Part shown: positions 52,068-53,620 of the stretch, piece by piece
How positions within the stretch are numbered: position 1 is the first letter of the stretch
How the letters are laid out: each line of letters begins with the position of its first letter
DNA from: JANQGH01 sp039177555
GTDB lineage: Bacteria; Pseudomonadota; Alphaproteobacteria; DSM-16000; Inquilinaceae
DNA: 53,620 bases
Assembly: GCA_039177555.1 (NCBI GenBank)
Contig: JBCDFV010000030.1
Location: 1-53,620, forward strand
Direction: 5' to 3'
Notes under the pieces: model-generated
Seen by the model: the letters and a program-made list of their open reading frames with translations, nothing else
Databases searched by the model: none
What the model was told of the DNA's origin: nothing
Program-made: the position numbers and the translations under genes

Positions 52068-53620
52068 TCATCCGAACACGCCGTGCAGGAACCAGGCCGG
52101 CTTGCCGCTTTGCCCTTCCGCCTGATAGAGGCCTTCCCGGTAAAGCCAGTAGCGCCGCCCCTCACGATCCTCGACCCGGTAATAGTCGCGCACCCGCTCT
52201 TGGACCGGCTGGCCGATCTGGCGCCACCATTCCGGCTCGATCCGCTCCGGCCCGTCGGCGTGCAGCACCCTTCGGGCGACACGCCGCCAGATGAATTGCT
52301 TGGGCGGGCTTTCGGGAACCTCGGCGATCACCTCGATCGGCTCCGGCCGGTCCAGCAGGCGCAGCGGCCGGGGCCGGGTCGGATCGATCCAGCCGACACC
52401 GTCTTGTGTTGCGGGCACACGGTGTTGGGCGCGTTCCGGGATATGGCTCTCGTACGGCTGAAGCCGGCGGATGTGGAGGTCGCCCAACCGGTTGGCCAGC
52501 CGGTCGACCAGCTGGTCGATGGCATCGTTCGAGGCGCGGCGGTCGCTGGCCTGCAAGGCGATCTGGCGCGGCAGCAGCGGTTCCACCAGATCGGCGGTCA
52601 AGAGCGCGGTTTCGACCCCAAAACCGAGATCGATCGTCTCCAGCCTTTCCTGGAACAGGCGCTTCATATGGCGTGGGTCGCGCGCCGGCCTTCCCATGGC
52701 GATGGCGATGCGCGCGATCTCGCCATCGACCCGGTAAGCGTGCAAGGTCAGCGATCGGGCGCCCTTCTGGGCCTCGGCCAAATCGCGGCACAGGCGCGCC
52801 AGCAGCCGGTCCTGCACCGCCTCCATGCCTTCCGCGGTCAGCACCGGTTCGGCCAGGGCAAGCCGGGCGGTGAAGGCGGGGATGGGATGGAGCGGGCTGA
52901 GCGGTTCGTCACGCCTTCCCATCGCCTGGTCGAGGCGGGTCAGCACCGCCTCGCCTTCCTCGGGCGATCGGAAGCGGCGTTCCAGGGTGGCGCGCGGCAG
53001 GTCGAGCAGCGGCCCGACGGTCTTCAGCCCCAGCCGTTGCAGCAAGAGCGCGCTGTCCGGGTCCAGGCGGAGCGCCTCCACCGGCAACGGGGCCAAAGCC
53101 TGGTCTTGCTCGCCCGGATCGGCGATCGGGCTGTTACTATGGCGGGCAATCGCCCAGGCGGCGCCGGGCGTATCGGCCAGGCCGGGATGGGCGGTGAAGC
53201 CCAGATCCCGCAATCGATGCACCAGATCGTCGACCAGCCCAGCCTCGCCGCCAAACAGATGGGCGCAACCGGTTATGTCCAGCCACAGCCCGTCGTCGCC
53301 GTCGGTATTGGACCAAGGCGTGTAGCGGCCACACCAATCGGCAAGTAGCTTCAAAGCCTTGGCATCCGCCTCCGGCTCCGCCTGGTGAACCGTAAGGTCC
53401 GGGATCAGGGCGCGGGCATCGGTCAGCGCCTGGCCGATGCTAAGCCCCTGCTCGGCCGCCGACCGGTTCAGCGCGTAAAGGCGCAAGATCCCGCGATCGG
53501 GCTGGATCAGGGCGAAGGGCGCCCGATCAACGTGATCAGCAGGCGCGCCGGAGGTGCGGCCCGCCCCAGGCTCGGATCGGCGCCGGCTGCGGCGCAGCCG
53601 TTCGATCGGCCAGTGGGGCA
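52068..53620 (-). CDS. imuB: Y-family polymerase-like protein ImuB, partial
   Basis: About 517 codons of an inactive Y-family polymerase homologue. The frame stays open to the right edge and reads 'HWPIERLRRSRR' there, matching the ImuB N-terminus, so only about ten residues are missing. A TTG at 53486 is therefore internal. 'LYALNRSAAEQGLSIGQALTDARALIPDL' and 'WLDITGCAHLFGGEAGLVDDL' are family blocks. The catalytic acidic residues of true Y polymerases are replaced in ImuB. It acts as hub between the beta clamp and DnaE2. imuA is expected just outside the window. Confidence 0.92.
   Translation of the reverse strand, partial: PHWPIERLRRSRRRSEPGAGRTSGAPADHVDRAPFALIQPDRGILRLYALNRSAAEQGLSIGQALTDARALIPDLTVHQAEPEADAKALKLLADWCGRYTPWSNTDGDDGLWLDITGCAHLFGGEAGLVDDLVHRLRDLGFTAHPGLADTPGAAWAIARHSNSPIADPGEQDQALAPLPVEALRLDPDSALLLQRLGLKTVGPLLDLPRATLERRFRSPEEGEAVLTRLDQAMGRRDEPLSPLHPIPAFTARLALAEPVLTAEGMEAVQDRLLARLCRDLAEAQKGARSLTLHAYRVDGEIARIAIAMGRPARDPRHMKRLFQERLETIDLGFGVETALLTADLVEPLLPRQIALQASDRRASNDAIDQLVDRLANRLGDLHIRRLQPYESHIPERAQHRVPATQDGVGWIDPTRPRPLRLLDRPEPIEVIAEVPESPPKQFIWRRVARRVLHADGPERIEPEWWRQIGQPVQERVRDYYRVEDREGRRYWLYREGLYQAEGQSGKPAWFLHGVFG

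Noticed and set aside
49319..52294. A 991-codon open frame on the plus strand opposite dnaE2.
   Set aside because: It lies wholly antisense to a clearly recognised polymerase gene. High GC content keeps the antisense frame free of stops; the translation is rich in Gly, His, Gln and Asp without any family motif.
1..53620. Search for tRNA genes, insertion-sequence ends, phage genes and integrase attachment sites.
   Set aside because: No transposase, integrase or tRNA-like fold was recognised by reading; a tRNA or covariance-model scan would be needed to exclude small RNAs.

Overview
The window is a GC-rich, densely packed bacterial chromosome segment with short gaps and many ATGA or GTGA start/stop overlaps. 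The gene content suggests a metabolically versatile heterotrophic alphaproteobacterium, perhaps Rhodospirillales-like: many ABC importers for small organics, an ImuB/DnaE2 mutasome, an ECF sigma/anti-sigma pair, BKACE and cyclase-family hydrolases, and 2-oxoacid:ferredoxin oxidoreductase. This assignment is inferred from gene content and composition only. I saw no tRNA, rRNA, insertion sequence, phage gene or CRISPR array.

Region 1 (1-10610): a minus-strand operon encodes a TauD-type dioxygenase, a DUF2848 protein, two closely similar peptide-type solute-binding proteins in tandem, and a DppBCDF-like importer cut by the left edge. It is transcribed from a clear TTGACA-17-TAGCAT promoter. A divergent gene encodes an iron-sulfur flavoprotein of the dienoyl-CoA reductase/trimethylamine dehydrogenase family. 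Region 2 (10811-13956): a tightly coupled set of AMP-forming ligase, GNAT acyltransferase, free-standing carrier protein and secreted alpha/beta hydrolase looks like a small acyl-activation and transfer pathway. Region 3 (13966-16622): a copA-cueR copper-efflux operon with a MerR-type promoter.

Region 4 (16707-22250): a divergent locus. On one strand are a PhyH dioxygenase, an ABC permease and ATPase, and a MetE-like methyltransferase; on the other, a cupin/AraC regulator and an NMT1-type binding protein. Region 5 (22473-24956): an AraC regulator, a secreted protein whose mature N-terminus and cysteine spacing resemble TIMP/netrin inhibitors, and a TetR regulator. Region 6 (25054-31945): beta-keto acid cleavage enzyme and cyclase behind a promoter whose -35 box carries a palindrome, then a GltD-like iron-sulfur flavoprotein with KorA and KorB.

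Region 7 (31983-35643): an ECF sigma factor and its anti-sigma face a secreted subtilase with two long poly-aspartate blocks. The same GGGAATA-N16-GTTGTY promoter motif points both ways in the shared gap, so sigma factor and protease probably form one regulon. A DsbA-fold isomerase follows the protease. Region 8 (35852-48742): a GntR-controlled operon for a second DppBC importer with a fused double ATPase, followed by HyuA and two paralogous HyuB subunits, converging on an APC amino-acid permease. Region 9 (48836-53620): dnaE2 (imuC) and imuB of a mutagenic repair operon that continues past the right edge.

The strongest candidates for something undescribed are the sigma/subtilase module with its mirrored promoters, the ligase-GNAT-ACP-hydrolase cluster, and the bacterial TIMP-like protein.
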